Shown: positions 51,493 to 60,766 of the stretch, piece after piece
Numbering within the stretch: position 1 is the stretch's first letter
Layout of the letters: each line of letters opens with the position of its first letter
Assembly: GCF_030817655.1 (NCBI RefSeq)
Contig: NZ_JAUSZM010000003.1
Coordinates: 6,262,001 to 6,326,000 of the forward strand
Origin: Streptomyces sp. V4I2
GTDB taxonomy: Bacteria; Actinomycetota; Actinomycetes; Streptomycetales; Streptomycetaceae
Direction of reading: 5' to 3'
Length of the DNA stretch: 64,000 bases
The notes under the pieces: model-generated
What the model was told of the DNA's origin: nothing
Seen by the model: only the letters and a program-made list of their open reading frames with translations
The model's database searches: none
Program-made: the position numbers and the translations under genes

Positions 51493-52302
51493 TCAGAGCA
51501 CCCGCACCGCTCCGGTCGGCGGGTCGTAGGACAGCGACTTCTCGGCGACGCCCGTGGACGGGTTCTGCGCGCCGACGAACATGCCGTCGCCGACGTAGAC
51601 CGCCACGTGGTACGCGCTTCCCGCGCTGCCCCAGTACAGGATGTCGCCCGGCAGCAGGTTGTCGAGCGAGACCTGGGTGCCGGCGGTCGACTGGTCCTGC
51701 GAGACGCGCGGCAGGCTGACGCCGATCTGGTTGAAGGCGGCCTGCACGAGGCCGGAGCAGTCCCAGGAGTTCGGGCCGGTGCCGCCGGAGACGTAGGCGT
51801 CACCGACCTGCGCCTTGACGAAGGCGATCACCGCGGCGGCCGAACCGGTGGCCGTGGACGTGCTCGTGGACGTGCTGGCGCTCGCCGAGGCGGACAGGGT
51901 GGCCCGCTCGGTGGTGCGGGACGCGCGCTCGGCAGCGGCCTTGCGAGCGGCCTCCTGGGCCGCCTTCTTCTTGTCCTCGGCCTTCTGCTTCGCCTCCGCG
52001 AGGTCCGCCTTGGCCTGCTTCGCGGCCTTTGCGGCGGCCGCGTCACGCTCGGCCTGCAGCTGGTAGTTCGCCGCCGCCTGCTGCGTGGCGTCGGCGGACT
52101 CGGCGACCTGCGTGGCCAGGTCGGCCGTCAGGGTGGGCAGTTCAAGGGTCTGCGTCACGGGCTCGGCCGCGTTCGCCGAACCCGACGCCCCGGCCACTGC
52201 CAGGGTACTGAGGACGCCACCGGCAACTCCGGCCCGCATCGCGATGGTCGACGCGCTGCGGCGGGGTTTCCGGTGGCTGCGTATGTGAGCGGTGTGGGAC
52301 AT
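51493..52302 (-). CDS. Secreted NlpC/P60 peptidoglycan endopeptidase
   Basis: 269 residues. Signal peptide about 1-45 (MSHTAHIRSHRKPRRSASTI, then hydrophobic, cut after ANA), a coiled-coil rich in Ala, Lys and Glu (about 55-130), a Ser/Thr linker (SASASASTSTSTSTATG) and the NlpC/P60 domain with Cys182 in WDCSGL and His232 in YHVAVYVGDG. It cleaves peptide cross-bridges in the wall during growth or division. Start at 52302 fits the signal peptide; an in-frame ATG at 52332 is possible. Confidence 0.9.
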   Translation of the reverse strand: MSHTAHIRSHRKPRRSASTIAMRAGVAGGVLSTLAVAGASGSANAAEPVTQTLELPTLTADLATQVAESADATQQAAANYQLQAERDAAAAKAAKQAKADLAEAKQKAEDKKKAAQEAARKAAAERASRTTERATLSASASASTSTSTSTATGSAAAVIAFVKAQVGDAYVSGGTGPNSWDCSGLVQAAFNQIGVSLPRVSQDQSTAGTQVSLDNLLPGDILYWGSAGSAYHVAVYVGDGMFVGAQNPSTGVAEKSLSYDPPTGAVRVL

Positions 52303-52433
52303 GAGAACAACCGGTATCAGGGGCTCCTCCATACCTTCAAGAAACGTGTGGTGCGCCACAGTTGTTCAATCGGTGTTCCGAACGCCGGGTGTGTCGTTCT
52401 TTATTGACGCCGTAACGGACATTGCGGACGCGA

Positions 52434-52455
52434 GTGATCATGGCTGTGATCATGG
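52434..52455. repeat. Tandem GTGATCATGG repeat in the NlpC/P60 leader
   Basis: GTGATCATGG at 52434-52443 and again at 52446-52455, spaced 12 bases start to start. Each holds the palindrome TGATCA. It lies about 130-150 bases upstream of the hydrolase start and may bind a regulator. Confidence 0.5.
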
Positions 52456-52852
52456 GCTTTCGTTGTTACGTCCGAATTGCCCGCCGCCTACCACTGGTGG
52501 GGACAGGTGGCCAACCCCGCTTCTCGTGGGCTTCTCGGGGATGTGGTGGAGGTCACGCAACGGTTACGAGTGCGGGTGCGTCCGGTGTGCGGAACGCGTC
52601 GAGCCGAGCTCGTGAATGTGTGCACGCGTCCACACCGTGCACCGTGGCTCCCCCTGATGTGTGAACGGGGTCCTCTACCAAGGCGTCGCGTCCAGCACCA
52701 ATTTGCATGCAAGGGAAGTCTCTTGATATGGAGACTCACCTTTCGACCTGCGCCGACGAGCGAAACTGTCACGTCTGGTGATCACCCGGACGCTTCTCGT
52801 ACGAAGATCGGCACTCGTCCGACTTCATGATCCTTCGTCAGGTGGTGGAGAT

Positions 52853-52865
52853 CACAAAGCTTGTG
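52853..52865. promoter_or_regulatory. CACAA-AGC-TTGTG palindrome upstream of nuoA
   Basis: Perfect five-base arms. GATCACA precedes AAGC here (52851) and recurs in CAGATCACAGAGC at 52881, giving two related half-sites some 30 bases apart, upstream of the Rex-like site. Confidence 0.4.
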
Positions 52866-52923
52866 CAATACCCCGTGTCGCAGATCACAGAGCGGCAGGC
52901 ATAAGATGCGAGGCAGTTGGGCT

Positions 52924-52939
52924 TGTGACCTGCTTCACA
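52924..52939. promoter_or_regulatory. Rex-like operator upstream of nuoA
   Basis: TGTGACCTGCTTCACA has perfect TGTGA/TCACA arms with a six-base centre and matches the Streptomyces Rex operator (TGTGAACGCGTTCACA) at 13 of 16 positions. TTGTGA at its left and GATCTT at 52947-52952 would make a promoter with 18-base spacing, so a bound repressor would cover the -35. Rex releases DNA when NADH rises. From memory a Rex site before nuo is reported in S. coelicolor. Confidence 0.7.
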
Positions 52940-53048
52940 TGTTCGCGATCTTCGCCGGGACTAGCGGGGCTCTCGGGACATGTGAGGCGGATGTGAGTCC
53001 GATGTGCCATCGCCAGCAGTCAGTGCCGACTGAGAGGAGCGAGGAGCG

Positions 53049-53408
53049 GTGAACGCGTATGCGCCCATCCTCGTACTGGGAGCCCTCGGGGCAGGCTTTG
53101 CGATCTTCTCCGTGGTCATGGCCACGCTGATCGGTCCGAAGCGGTACAACCGGGCCAAGCTCGAGGCCTACGAGTGCGGAATCGAGCCGACCCCCACGCC
53201 GGCCGGCGGCGGGCGCTTCCCCATCAAGTACTACCTGACGGCGATGCTCTTCATCGTCTTCGACATCGAGATCGTCTTCCTCTACCCCTGGGCCGTCACC
53301 TTCGACGCCCTGGGTGTTTTCGGGCTCGTGGAGATGCTGCTCTTCGTGCTCACCGTCTTCGTCGCGTACGCGTACGTATGGCGGCGCGGCGGCCTGGAAT
53401 GGGACTGA
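53049..53408 (+). CDS. nuoA: NADH-quinone oxidoreductase subunit A
   Basis: 119 residues, three membrane helices. KLEAYECGIEPTPTPAGGGR carries the conserved loop with its Cys between helices 1 and 2, and YYLTAMLFIVFDIEIVFLYP is the conserved second helix with its D-x-E. Part of the membrane arm at the quinone site. GTG at 53049 after GAGGAG. First gene of the nuo operon. Confidence 0.96.
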   Translation: MNAYAPILVLGALGAGFAIFSVVMATLIGPKRYNRAKLEAYECGIEPTPTPAGGGRFPIKYYLTAMLFIVFDIEIVFLYPWAVTFDALGVFGLVEMLLFVLTVFVAYAYVWRRGGLEWD

Positions 53409-53421
53409 GGGGCCTTTAGTC

Positions 53422-53972
<551 letters not shown>

Positions 53973-53976
<4 letters not shown>

Positions 53977-54728
53977 GCGACGCGAACGGCACCAACGGGG
54001 CGTCGAACGGGGTGAATCCCGAAAAGGACCTCGGCGCCTCCAACCTCCCCGGCCAGCGCGGCGAGGGCGGTGAGGAGATCCGTGTCCAGCGCGGCATGTT
54101 CGGCGCCAACAACGGCGGCGACACCTCCGGCTACGGCGGCCTGGTCCGCTCCGTCCGGCTCCCGGGCCCGACGAGCCGCCCCTACGGGGGATGGTTCGAC
54201 GAGGTCGCCGACGAGCTGGAAGGCGCGCTGGAGGAGCAGGGCCTCCTCCCCGAGAACGCGATCGAGAAGACGGTCGTCGACCGCGACGAGCTCACCTTCC
54301 ACATCGAACGCGAGCACCTGCTGCGCGTCGCCCGCACCCTGCGCGACGACCCCGCCCTGCGCTTCGAGCTGTGCACGGGCGTGAGCGGAGTCCACTACCC
54401 GCACGACAAGGGCCGCGAGCTGCACGCCGTCTACCACCTGCGCTCGATCACCCACAACCGGCTGATCCGCCTGGAAGTCAGCGCTCCGGACAGCGACCGG
54501 CACATCCCGTCGCTGGTCTCCGTGTATCCGACCAACGACTGGCACGAGCGCGAGACCTACGACTTCTTCGGCATCGTCTTCGACGGTCACCCGGCCCTGA
54601 CGCGGATCATGATGCCGGACGACTGGCAGGGCCACCCGCAGCGCAAGGACTACCCCCTCGGCGGCATCCCCGTCGAGTACAAGGGCGCCCAGATCCCGGC
54701 TCCGGACCAGCGGAGGTCGTACTCGTGA
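53973..54728 (+). CDS. nuoC: NADH-quinone oxidoreductase subunit C
   Basis: 251 residues. The 30-kDa subunit signature is present as LVSVYPTNDWHERETYDFFG and IVFDGHPALTRIMMPDDWQG, ending HPQRKDYPLGG. An N-terminal Asn/Gly-rich extension of about 70 residues precedes the fold. Peripheral arm subunit, no cofactor. Coupled by GTGA to nuoB and nuoD. Confidence 0.95.
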
Positions 54729-56047
54729 GCACTTCCCACGCCTCCCCCAGGGAGACCACCGAAGGCACCGTATACACGGTCACCGGCGGCGACTGGGACG
54801 AGGTCGTCCAGTCCGCGGCCCGCGCCGACGACGAGCGCATCGTCGTCAACATGGGCCCCCAGCACCCCTCCACCCACGGAGTGCTGCGCCTCATCCTGGA
54901 GATCGACGGCGAGACGGTCACCGAGGCCCGCTGCGGCATCGGCTACCTCCACACCGGCATCGAGAAGAACACCGAGTTCCGCACGTGGACGCAGGGCACC
55001 ACGTTCGTGACGCGCATGGACTACCTGACGTCCTTCTTCAACGAGACCGCCTACTGCCTCGCCGTCGAGAAGCTCCTCGGCATCGAGGACCAGATCCCCG
55101 ACCGCGCCACCCTCATCCGGGTGCTCCTGATGGAGCTGAACCGGCTGTCCTCGCACCTGGTGTGCATCGCCACCGGCGGCATGGAACTCGGCGCCACCAC
55201 GATCATGATCTACGGATTCCGTGATCGTGAAATGATTCTCGACATCTACGAGCTCATCACGGGCCTGCGGATGAACCACGCGTACATCCGCCCCGGCGGA
55301 CTCGCGCAGGACCTGCCGCCCGGCGCGGTGGACCACATCCGCGAGTTCGTGAAGAAGATGAAGAAGAACCTCCCGGAGTACGACAAGCTCGCCACCGGGA
55401 ACCCCATCTTCAAGGCCCGCATGCAGGACGTCGGCTATCTCGACCTGACCGGCTGCATGGCTCTCGGCGCCACCGGCCCGATCCTTCGCTCCGCCGGCCT
55501 GCCGCACGACCTGCGCAAGGCACAGCCGTACTGCGGGTATGAGACGTTCGACTTCGACATCCCCACCGCCGACTCCTGCGACTCCTACGGCCGCTTCCTG
55601 ATCCGGCTGGAGGAGATGCGCCAGTCCCTCAGGATCGTCGAGCAGTGCCTGGACCGGCTGCAGCCCGGCCCGGTCATGGTCGCCGACAAGAAGATCGCCT
55701 GGCCCGCCCAGCTCGCCCTGGGCCCGGACGGTCTGGGCAACTCCCTCGACCACATCAAGAAGATCATGGGCACCTCCATGGAGGCCCTGATCCACCACTT
55801 CAAGCTGGTCACCGAGGGCTTCCGCGTACCGCCGGGACAGGCATACGTGGCCGTCGAGTCGCCCAAGGGCGAGCTCGGGGTGCACGCCGTCTCCGACGGC
55901 GGCACCCGCCCCTACCGGGTCCACTTCCGAGACCCGTCCTTCACCAACCTGCAAGCCATGGCGGCGATGTGCGAGGGCGGCCAGGTCGCCGACGTCATCG
56001 TCGCTGTCGCGTCCATCGACCCCGTGATGGGAGGCGTCGACCGGTGA
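54725..56047 (+). CDS. nuoD: NADH-quinone oxidoreductase subunit D
   Basis: 440 residues. The 49-kDa subunit start NMGPQHPSTHGVLRLILEID, the conserved GIGYLHTGIEKNTEFRTWTQ and the C-terminal FRDPSFTNLQAM with terminal D-P-V-M-G-G-V-D-R are all present. With NuoB it forms the quinone pocket. Coupled by GTGA to both neighbours. Confidence 0.96.
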   Translation: MSTSHASPRETTEGTVYTVTGGDWDEVVQSAARADDERIVVNMGPQHPSTHGVLRLILEIDGETVTEARCGIGYLHTGIEKNTEFRTWTQGTTFVTRMDYLTSFFNETAYCLAVEKLLGIEDQIPDRATLIRVLLMELNRLSSHLVCIATGGMELGATTIMIYGFRDREMILDIYELITGLRMNHAYIRPGGLAQDLPPGAVDHIREFVKKMKKNLPEYDKLATGNPIFKARMQDVGYLDLTGCMALGATGPILRSAGLPHDLRKAQPYCGYETFDFDIPTADSCDSYGRFLIRLEEMRQSLRIVEQCLDRLQPGPVMVADKKIAWPAQLALGPDGLGNSLDHIKKIMGTSMEALIHHFKLVTEGFRVPPGQAYVAVESPKGELGVHAVSDGGTRPYRVHFRDPSFTNLQAMAAMCEGGQVADVIVAVASIDPVMGGVDR

Positions 56048-56916
56048 CCACCTCTTCTTCGGAGCGGGGCGTCAGCCTGGGCATGCCCGAGCTGCCCGCG
56101 CCCGCATACCCGGACGACGTCCGCACCCGGCTGGAGACGGACGCGCGGGAGATCATCGCCCGCTACCCGGACTCCCGCTCGGCCCTGCTGCCGTTGCTGC
56201 ATCTCGTGCAGTCGGAGGAGGGCCACGTCACGCGCACCGGGATGCAGTTCTGCGCGGACGTGCTCCACCTGACCACGGCCGAGGTCACCGCGGTCGCCAC
56301 CTTCTACACCATGTACCGGCGCCGGCCGAGCGGTGACTACCAGGTCGGCGTCTGCACCAACACGCTGTGCGCGGTGATGGGCGGCGACGCGATCTTCGAG
56401 TCCCTCCAGGAGCACCTGGGCGTCGGCAACGGCGGGACCACCGAGGACGGCAAGGTCACCCTGGAGCACATCGAGTGCAACGCGGCCTGCGACTTCGCGC
56501 CGGTCGTGATGGTCAACTGGGAGTTCTTCGACAACCAGACCCCGGCGAGCGCCAAGCGCCTCGTCGACGACCTGATCGAGGGGCGGCCGGTCGAGCCCAC
56601 GCGCGGGGCGCCGCTGTGCACCTTCAAGGAGACCGCCCGGATCCTGGCCGGCTTCCCCGACGAGCGGCCCGGGGCCGTCGAGGCGAGCGGCGGAGCGGGA
56701 CCCGCTTCGCTGGTGGGCCTTCGCCTGGCAAGGGGAGAGGCCGCACCCGCGCGCGTGGTCCATCCGCGCGACGGCGGACCGCACGACGAGCCGCAGGACA
56801 GGGCGGTGCACCATCCGTCACCGGCGGAGCACCTGAGCTCGCACGACGCGCCGCAGGACACGTCGGCCTCCGACCCCGCCCACCCGGCAGGGCCTACCGC
56901 CGAGGAGGGGGAGTGA
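56044..56916 (+). CDS. nuoE: NADH-quinone oxidoreductase subunit E with C-terminal extension
   Basis: 290 residues, compared with about 165 in enteric bacteria. The thioredoxin-like [2Fe-2S] domain (N1a) has Cys in GVCTNTLCAV and in IECNAACDFAP. After about residue 200 comes a Gly-, His- and Pro-rich tail, LRLARGEAAPARVVHPRDGG then a stretch of His/Asp/Pro repeats, with no known fold. Its TGA overlaps the nuoF ATG by one base. Confidence 0.95.
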   Translation: MTTSSSERGVSLGMPELPAPAYPDDVRTRLETDAREIIARYPDSRSALLPLLHLVQSEEGHVTRTGMQFCADVLHLTTAEVTAVATFYTMYRRRPSGDYQVGVCTNTLCAVMGGDAIFESLQEHLGVGNGGTTEDGKVTLEHIECNAACDFAPVVMVNWEFFDNQTPASAKRLVDDLIEGRPVEPTRGAPLCTFKETARILAGFPDERPGAVEASGGAGPASLVGLRLARGEAAPARVVHPRDGGPHDEPQDRAVHHPSPAEHLSSHDAPQDTSASDPAHPAGPTAEEGE

Positions 56917-58265
56917 TGACCTTGGCACCCGAGATCAAAGACACCAGCCCCGAGAAGCTGCTCGCACCCGTGCTGTCGGCCTTCTGGGACGAGGACAGGT
57001 CCTGGACGCTGGACGTCTACCGAAGGCACGAAGGGTACGAGGGACTCCGCAAGGCGCTCGCCATGTCGCCGGACGACCTGATCGCGTACGTCAAGGACTC
57101 CGGTCTGCGTGGTCGCGGCGGTGCGGGATTCCCCACGGGAATGAAATGGCAGTTCATTCCCCAAGGGGATGGAAAGCCGCACTATCTAGTTGTCAACGCC
57201 GACGAGTCGGAGCCCGGAACGTGCAAGGACATTCCGCTCCTCTTCGCGAACCCGCATAGCCTCATCGAGGGCATTGTCATCGCGTGTTATGCCATCAGGT
57301 CTTCGCATGCCTTCATCTATCTGCGCGGTGAAGTCGTCCCTGTGTTGCGGCGGTTGCACGAGGCCGTGCGTGAGGCCTACGCGGCGGGCTACCTGGGCGA
57401 GAACATCCTGGGCAGCGGACTCGACCTCCAGCTCACGGTGCACGCGGGCGCGGGCGCGTACATCTGCGGTGAGGAGACCGCACTGCTCGACTCGCTCGAA
57501 GGCCGCCGGGGTCAACCGCGGCTCCGTCCCCCTTTCCCTGCTGTCGCGGGCCTCTATGCGTGCCCGACTGTTGTGAATAACGTCGAGTCGATCGCGTCGG
57601 TTCCCGCCATCCTGCAAAAAGGAAAGGAATGGTTCAGGTCGATGGGCAGCGAGAAGTCCCCGGGCTTCACGCTCTACTCGCTCAGCGGCCACGTCGCCAG
57701 CCCCGGCCAGTACGAGGCCCCGCTCGGCATCACCCTTCGCCAACTCCTCGAGATGAGCGGCGGGATGAGGCCCGGACACCGGCTGAAGTTCTGGACGCCC
57801 GGCGGCTCCTCGACGCCGATGTTCACCGAGGAGCACCTCGACGTCCCTCTTGACTACGAAGGAGTGGGCGCCGCGGGTTCCATGCTCGGCACAAAAGCTC
57901 TGCAGTGCTTCGACGAGACGACCTGCGTCGTGCGTGCCGTGACCCGCTGGACCGAGTTCTACGCCCACGAGTCCTGCGGCAAGTGCACACCGTGCCGTGA
58001 AGGGACGTACTGGCTCGTGCAGTTGCTGCGCGACATCGAGGCCGGCAAGGGCGTCATGTCCGACCTCGACAAGCTGAACGACATCGCCGACAACATCAAC
58101 GGCAAGTCCTTCTGCGCCCTCGGCGACGGCGCCGCCTCGCCGATCTTCTCCTCGCTCAAGTACTTCCGCGAGGAGTACGAGCAGCACATCACGGGCCGTG
58201 GCTGCCCCTTCGACCCGGCCAAGTCGACGGCCTGGGCCGACCACCGCACGGAGGTGAACGCATGA
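56916..58265 (+). CDS. nuoF: NADH-quinone oxidoreductase subunit F (NADH and FMN site)
   Basis: 449 residues. FMN/NADH motifs LRGRGGAGFPTGMKW and AGAYICGEETALLDS, the N3 cluster SCGKCTPCREGT with the later CAL. NADH oxidation site of the complex. ATG at 56916. The DNA from about 57130 to 57340 and from 57530 to 57640 has many A- or T-ending codons (GGA, AAA, CTA, TAT, ATT), unlike the flanking nuo genes, although the protein motifs are intact. Confidence 0.97.
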   Translation: MTLAPEIKDTSPEKLLAPVLSAFWDEDRSWTLDVYRRHEGYEGLRKALAMSPDDLIAYVKDSGLRGRGGAGFPTGMKWQFIPQGDGKPHYLVVNADESEPGTCKDIPLLFANPHSLIEGIVIACYAIRSSHAFIYLRGEVVPVLRRLHEAVREAYAAGYLGENILGSGLDLQLTVHAGAGAYICGEETALLDSLEGRRGQPRLRPPFPAVAGLYACPTVVNNVESIASVPAILQKGKEWFRSMGSEKSPGFTLYSLSGHVASPGQYEAPLGITLRQLLEMSGGMRPGHRLKFWTPGGSSTPMFTEEHLDVPLDYEGVGAAGSMLGTKALQCFDETTCVVRAVTRWTEFYAHESCGKCTPCREGTYWLVQLLRDIEAGKGVMSDLDKLNDIADNINGKSFCALGDGAASPIFSSLKYFREEYEQHITGRGCPFDPAKSTAWADHRTEVNA

Positions 58266-60766
58266 CCGTGACCACCAACGCTCCCTCGGGCGGGGGAGAG
58301 GCGGCGGTCCCGCCGGAAGATCTCGTGTCGCTGACGATCGACGGCGTGGAGATCAGCGTGCCCAAGGGCACCCTGGTCATCCGGGCCGCCGAGCAACTCG
58401 GCATCGAGATCCCCCGGTTCTGCGACCACCCGCTCCTCGACCCGGCCGGCGCCTGCCGCCAGTGCATCGTCGAGGTCGAGGGCCAGCGCAAGCCCATGGC
58501 GTCGTGCACCATCACCTGCACGGACGGGATGGTGGTGAAGACCCACCTCACCTCGCCGGTCGCCGAGAAGGCACAGCACGGTGTCATGGAGCTGCTCCTC
58601 ATCAACCACCCGCTGGACTGCCCGGTCTGCGACAAGGGCGGCGAGTGCCCGCTGCAGAACCAGGCCATGTCGCACGGTCAGGCCGAGTCCCGCTTCGAGG
58701 GAAAGAAGCGGACCTACGAGAAGCCCGTGCCGATCTCCACGCAGGTGCTGCTCGACCGTGAGCGGTGCGTGCTGTGCGCCCGCTGCACCCGGTTCTCCAA
58801 CCAGGTCGCGGGCGACCCGATGATCGAGCTGATCGAGCGGGGCGCGCTCCAGCAGGTCGGCACCGGTGAGGGCGACCCCTTCGAGTCGTACTTCTCCGGC
58901 AACACCATCCAGATCTGCCCGGTCGGCGCGCTGACCTCGGCGGCGTACCGATTCCGCTCCCGCCCCTTCGACCTGGTCTCCTCGCCGTCCGTGTGCGAGC
59001 ACTGCTCCGGCGGTTGCGCCACGCGCACCGACCACCGGCGCGGCAAGGTCATGCGGCGGCTCGCGGCCGAGGACCCCGAGGTCAACGAGGAGTGGATCTG
59101 CGACAAGGGGCGCTTCGCGTTCCGGTACGCCCAGCAGCGGGACCGGCTCCAGCACCCGCTGGTGCGCAACGCCGAGGGCGACCTCGTGCCGGCGTCCTGG
59201 CCGGAGGCGTTGCAGATCGCCGCTCAGGGTCTGCTCGCTTCCCGGGGCCGGACCGGTGTCCTGACCGGCGGCCGGCTCACCATCGAGGACGCCTACGCGT
59301 ACAGCAAGTTCGCGCGCGTGGCGCTCGACACCAACGACATCGACTTCCGCGCGCGCGTGCACAGCCCGGAGGAGGCCGACTTCCTGGCCGCCCGGGTCGC
59401 CGGACGCGGCCGGGACCTCGACGGTACGGGCGTCACGTACACCGCTCTGGAGAAGGCACCCGCCGTTCTGCTGGTCGGGTTCGAGGCCGAGGAGGAGGCG
59501 CCCGGCGTCTTCCTCCGGCTGCGCAAGGCCTGGCGCAAGCACGGGCAGAAGGTGTTCTCCCTCGCCACGCACGCCACACGTGGCCTGGAGAAGGCCGGCG
59601 GCACGCTGCTGCCCGCAGCTCCCGGCACCGAGACCGAGTGGCTGGACGCGCTCGCGAGCGGGGTCGGTCTGGAGGACGACGGCGCGAAGGCCTCCGAGGC
59701 GCTGCGTACCAAGGGCGCGGTGATCCTGGTGGGCGAGCGGCTGGCCGCCGTGGCGGGCGGCCTGACCGCCGCCGTACGGGCCGCCTCCGCGACCGGCGCC
59801 CAGCTGGTGTGGATCCCGCGCCGGGCCGGGGAGCGCGGTGCCGTGGAGGCGGGCGCGCTGCCCACGCTGCTGCCGGGCGGGCGTCCGGCCACCGACCCGC
59901 GCGCGCGGGACGAGGTCGCCGTGGCCTGGGGCCTGGCCGAACTCCCGCACCGCTACGGGCGCGACACCGGCCAGATCGTCGAGGCCGCCGCCGGCGGTGA
60001 GCTCCAGGCGCTGCTGGTCGCGGGCGTCGAGGTCGCCGACCTGCCCGACCCCGCACGCGCGCGTGAAGCGCTGCGCGAGGCCGGCTTCCTGGTGTCGCTG
60101 GAACTGCGGCCGAGCGAGGTCACCGAACTCGCGGACGTCGTCCTGCCGGTGGCCGCGGTCGCCGAGAAGGCCGGCACCTTCCTCAACTGGGAGGGCAGGG
60201 TGCGCTTCTTCGAGGCCGCGCTCAAGCCCGACCACATGACCCGGCGCCTCGCACCCACCGACGCGCGCGTGCTGCAGATGCTGGCCGACGCCATGGACGT
60301 ACACCTGGGTCTGCCGGATCTGCGGACCGCGCGTGCGGAGCTGGACCGGCTCGGGGCCTGGGACGGTCCCCGGGCCACCGAACCCCTGGAGACCGCGGCG
60401 CAGTTGCCGCGGCCGGCCGCCGGTGAGGCCGTACTGGCCGGGCACCGGCTGCTGCTCGACCAGGGCGTCCTCCAGGAGGGCGACGAGGCGCTCGCCGGGA
60501 CGCGGCACGCGGCCCACGCGCGCGTGTCGCCCGCAACGGCCGCCGAAGCCGGTGTGAAGGACGGCGACCTGCTCGCCGTGACCGCGAGCACCGGAACGGT
60601 CGAACTTCCCCTCAGGATCACCGAGATGCCCGACCGCGTGGTCTGGCTCCCGCTGAACTCCCTGGGTGGCGGCGTCGCCTCCGACACCGGGGCGCTGCCC
60701 GGCGCACTCGTCCGCATCGGTCCGGCGACGCTCGCCGCCGAAGCCCTCAAGGAGGTGGAGGCATGA
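58262..60766 (+). CDS. nuoG: NADH-quinone oxidoreductase subunit G
   Basis: 834 residues. N-terminal [2Fe-2S] ferredoxin (FCDHPLLDPAGACRQC), then the 4Fe-4S clusters with HPLDCPVCDKGGECPLQNQA, CVLCARCTRFS and ICPVGALTS, then a molybdopterin-oxidoreductase-like domain (SVCEHCSGGCATRTDHRRGK) lacking the cofactor role. Electron wiring of the peripheral arm. Overlaps both neighbours by four bases. Confidence 0.96.
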   Translation: MTVTTNAPSGGGEAAVPPEDLVSLTIDGVEISVPKGTLVIRAAEQLGIEIPRFCDHPLLDPAGACRQCIVEVEGQRKPMASCTITCTDGMVVKTHLTSPVAEKAQHGVMELLLINHPLDCPVCDKGGECPLQNQAMSHGQAESRFEGKKRTYEKPVPISTQVLLDRERCVLCARCTRFSNQVAGDPMIELIERGALQQVGTGEGDPFESYFSGNTIQICPVGALTSAAYRFRSRPFDLVSSPSVCEHCSGGCATRTDHRRGKVMRRLAAEDPEVNEEWICDKGRFAFRYAQQRDRLQHPLVRNAEGDLVPASWPEALQIAAQGLLASRGRTGVLTGGRLTIEDAYAYSKFARVALDTNDIDFRARVHSPEEADFLAARVAGRGRDLDGTGVTYTALEKAPAVLLVGFEAEEEAPGVFLRLRKAWRKHGQKVFSLATHATRGLEKAGGTLLPAAPGTETEWLDALASGVGLEDDGAKASEALRTKGAVILVGERLAAVAGGLTAAVRAASATGAQLVWIPRRAGERGAVEAGALPTLLPGGRPATDPRARDEVAVAWGLAELPHRYGRDTGQIVEAAAGGELQALLVAGVEVADLPDPARAREALREAGFLVSLELRPSEVTELADVVLPVAAVAEKAGTFLNWEGRVRFFEAALKPDHMTRRLAPTDARVLQMLADAMDVHLGLPDLRTARAELDRLGAWDGPRATEPLETAAQLPRPAAGEAVLAGHRLLLDQGVLQEGDEALAGTRHAAHARVSPATAAEAGVKDGDLLAVTASTGTVELPLRITEMPDRVVWLPLNSLGGGVASDTGALPGALVRIGPATLAAEALKEVEA

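Larger units (their letters stand above)
52303..53048. other. 746-base divergent intergenic region (NlpC/P60 and nuo promoters)
   Basis: No convincing gene. From left to right it holds the leader of the hydrolase gene with a 10-base tandem repeat at 52434-52455, a GC-rich middle part without recognisable sites, an AT-richer stretch from 52690 (AATTTGCATGCAA), a palindrome at 52853-52865 and a Rex-like site at 52924-52939 before nuoA. Confidence 0.6.

Noticed and set aside
51426..51719. Continuation of the plus-strand frame from 51231 as a full gene
   Set aside because: It runs through a terminator hairpin and then antisense to the NlpC/P60 gene; coding bias is lost after about 51425.
52303..52700. 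c-di-AMP (ydaO-type) riboswitch before the NlpC/P60 gene
   Set aside because: Such switches precede wall hydrolases in streptomycetes, so I looked for one, but the conserved core sequence could not be recognised in this leader.
57959..60517. 852-codon minus-strand frame across nuoG
   Set aside because: Antisense shadow of nuoG; composition is low-complexity and nuoG has all expected cluster motifs.
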